From an uncultured Microcaldota archaeon (lineage in GTDB: Archaea; Micrarchaeota; Micrarchaeia; Anstonellales; Bilamarchaeaceae), in contig CAIKOA010000033.1 in assembly GCA_903828955.1 (NCBI GenBank), forward strand, positions 1 to 50,001: a stretch of DNA of 50,001 bases, read 5' to 3'. The notes beneath the pieces were generated by a model. It worked only from the letters and a program-made list of their open reading frames with translations. It ran no database searches and was not told the origin of the DNA. A program made the translations under genes and the position numbers. This document shows positions 49,907-50,001 of this stretch, one piece after another; the first letter of the stretch is position 1, and each line of letters begins with the position of its first letter.

Positions 49907-50001
49907 TTAGAAAAACCCTGCTAAGTTGAGTTGCGCCGGCTCGTCCCTAACCTGCCGGATTGTTTCGTGGAGTTTTTCGAACTGCTGGTTCTCGATGTAG
50001 C
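49907..50001 (-). CDS. 3' end of a gene whose product ends in a PIP-box-like motif
   Basis: Reading from the right edge on the minus strand gives 31 in-frame residues with no stop until TAA at 49907-49909: YIENQQFEKLHETIRQ, then a short linker and the final QLNLAGFF. The last eight residues fit the PCNA-interacting pattern Q-x-x-L-x-x-F-F at a true C-terminus, as in PolB of this window (QKGLNDFF). The gene continues outside the window. Candidates would be a replication or repair enzyme; the rest of the product cannot be seen, so no function is assigned. Confidence 0.65.
   Translation of the reverse strand, partial: YIENQQFEKLHETIRQVRDEPAQLNLAGFF

Overview
The window is archaeal. The first operon carries S13p-S4p-S11p-Rpo3 (RNA polymerase subunit D). 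It also has a family B DNA polymerase, an archaeal class I CCA-adding enzyme, Taw1 (wyosine pathway), PurP (the archaeal formate-dependent FAICAR synthetase) and Rad50. TATA-like elements sit about 26-28 nt in front of many start codons. Many start codons directly follow the predicted transcription start (leaderless), while genes inside operons carry GGTG(A) ribosome sites. Together with a bacterial-type gyrase, bacterial-type PanD, many Cys-rich lipoprotein-like surface proteins and the break in gene order after rpo3, this suggests a DPANN-type archaeon with some biosynthetic capacity (Micrarchaeota/Diapherotrites-like is my guess). The phylum assignment is inference. No rRNA, recognisable tRNA, CRISPR array or complete mobile element is seen.

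Layout. 1-3.8 kb: a candidate small structured RNA, then rps13-rps4-rps11-rpo3-taw1. 3.8-7.7 kb: two small single-TM proteins of unknown function alternating with convergent purP and cca. 7.8-15.8 kb: an apparent operon of a large lipoprotein-like membrane protein, gyrB, gyrA and a membrane-anchored Ig-like surface protein. 15.9-21.3 kb: a protein made of three exact 57-residue excisionase/MerR-like repeats, the PolB with a C-terminal PIP box, and convergent rad50. 21.4-25 kb: three lipoprotein-like secreted proteins (two with six-Cys repeats, one Thr/Gly-rich) interleaved with flavodoxin and desulfoferrodoxin. 25-28 kb: an overlapping AlkD-YkgJ-ZIP trio and a DUF333/Kazal lipoprotein.

28-34.9 kb: a solitary ParB-like protein divergent from a DUF475/TerC protein, bacterial-type PanD, a PrsW-like membrane protease, a DUF318 permease, a CNNM/CorC-like protein, a CDGSH iron-sulfur protein and a small Cys-rich membrane protein. 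34.9-39.3 kb: a drug-export block with EmrB-like MFS and EmrA-like fusion protein on one strand, divergent from PadR and a DrrAB-type ABC exporter. 39.4-46.2 kb: cysS, a membrane protein, a VOC protein, a coiled-coil protein, a large beta-propeller surface protein and a small multi-spanning protein. 46.3-50 kb: an MgtA-type P-ATPase, a ZIP transporter with a perfect dyad around its TATA box, and the 3' end of a gene whose product ends in a PIP-box-like motif.

Functionally the window combines information processing (RNAP/ribosome, gyrase, PolB, Rad50, AlkD), metal and redox homeostasis (two ZIPs, MgtA, CNNM, DUF475, DUF318, flavodoxin, superoxide reductase, CDGSH), and a rich cell surface built from small Cys-rich or Ig/propeller domains. 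The most unusual points are the triple 57-residue repeat protein beside polB, the gyrase genes enclosed by two envelope proteins, the two six-Cys repeat families around flavodoxin, the coiled-coil-free EmrA, and the candidate small RNA at the left edge.
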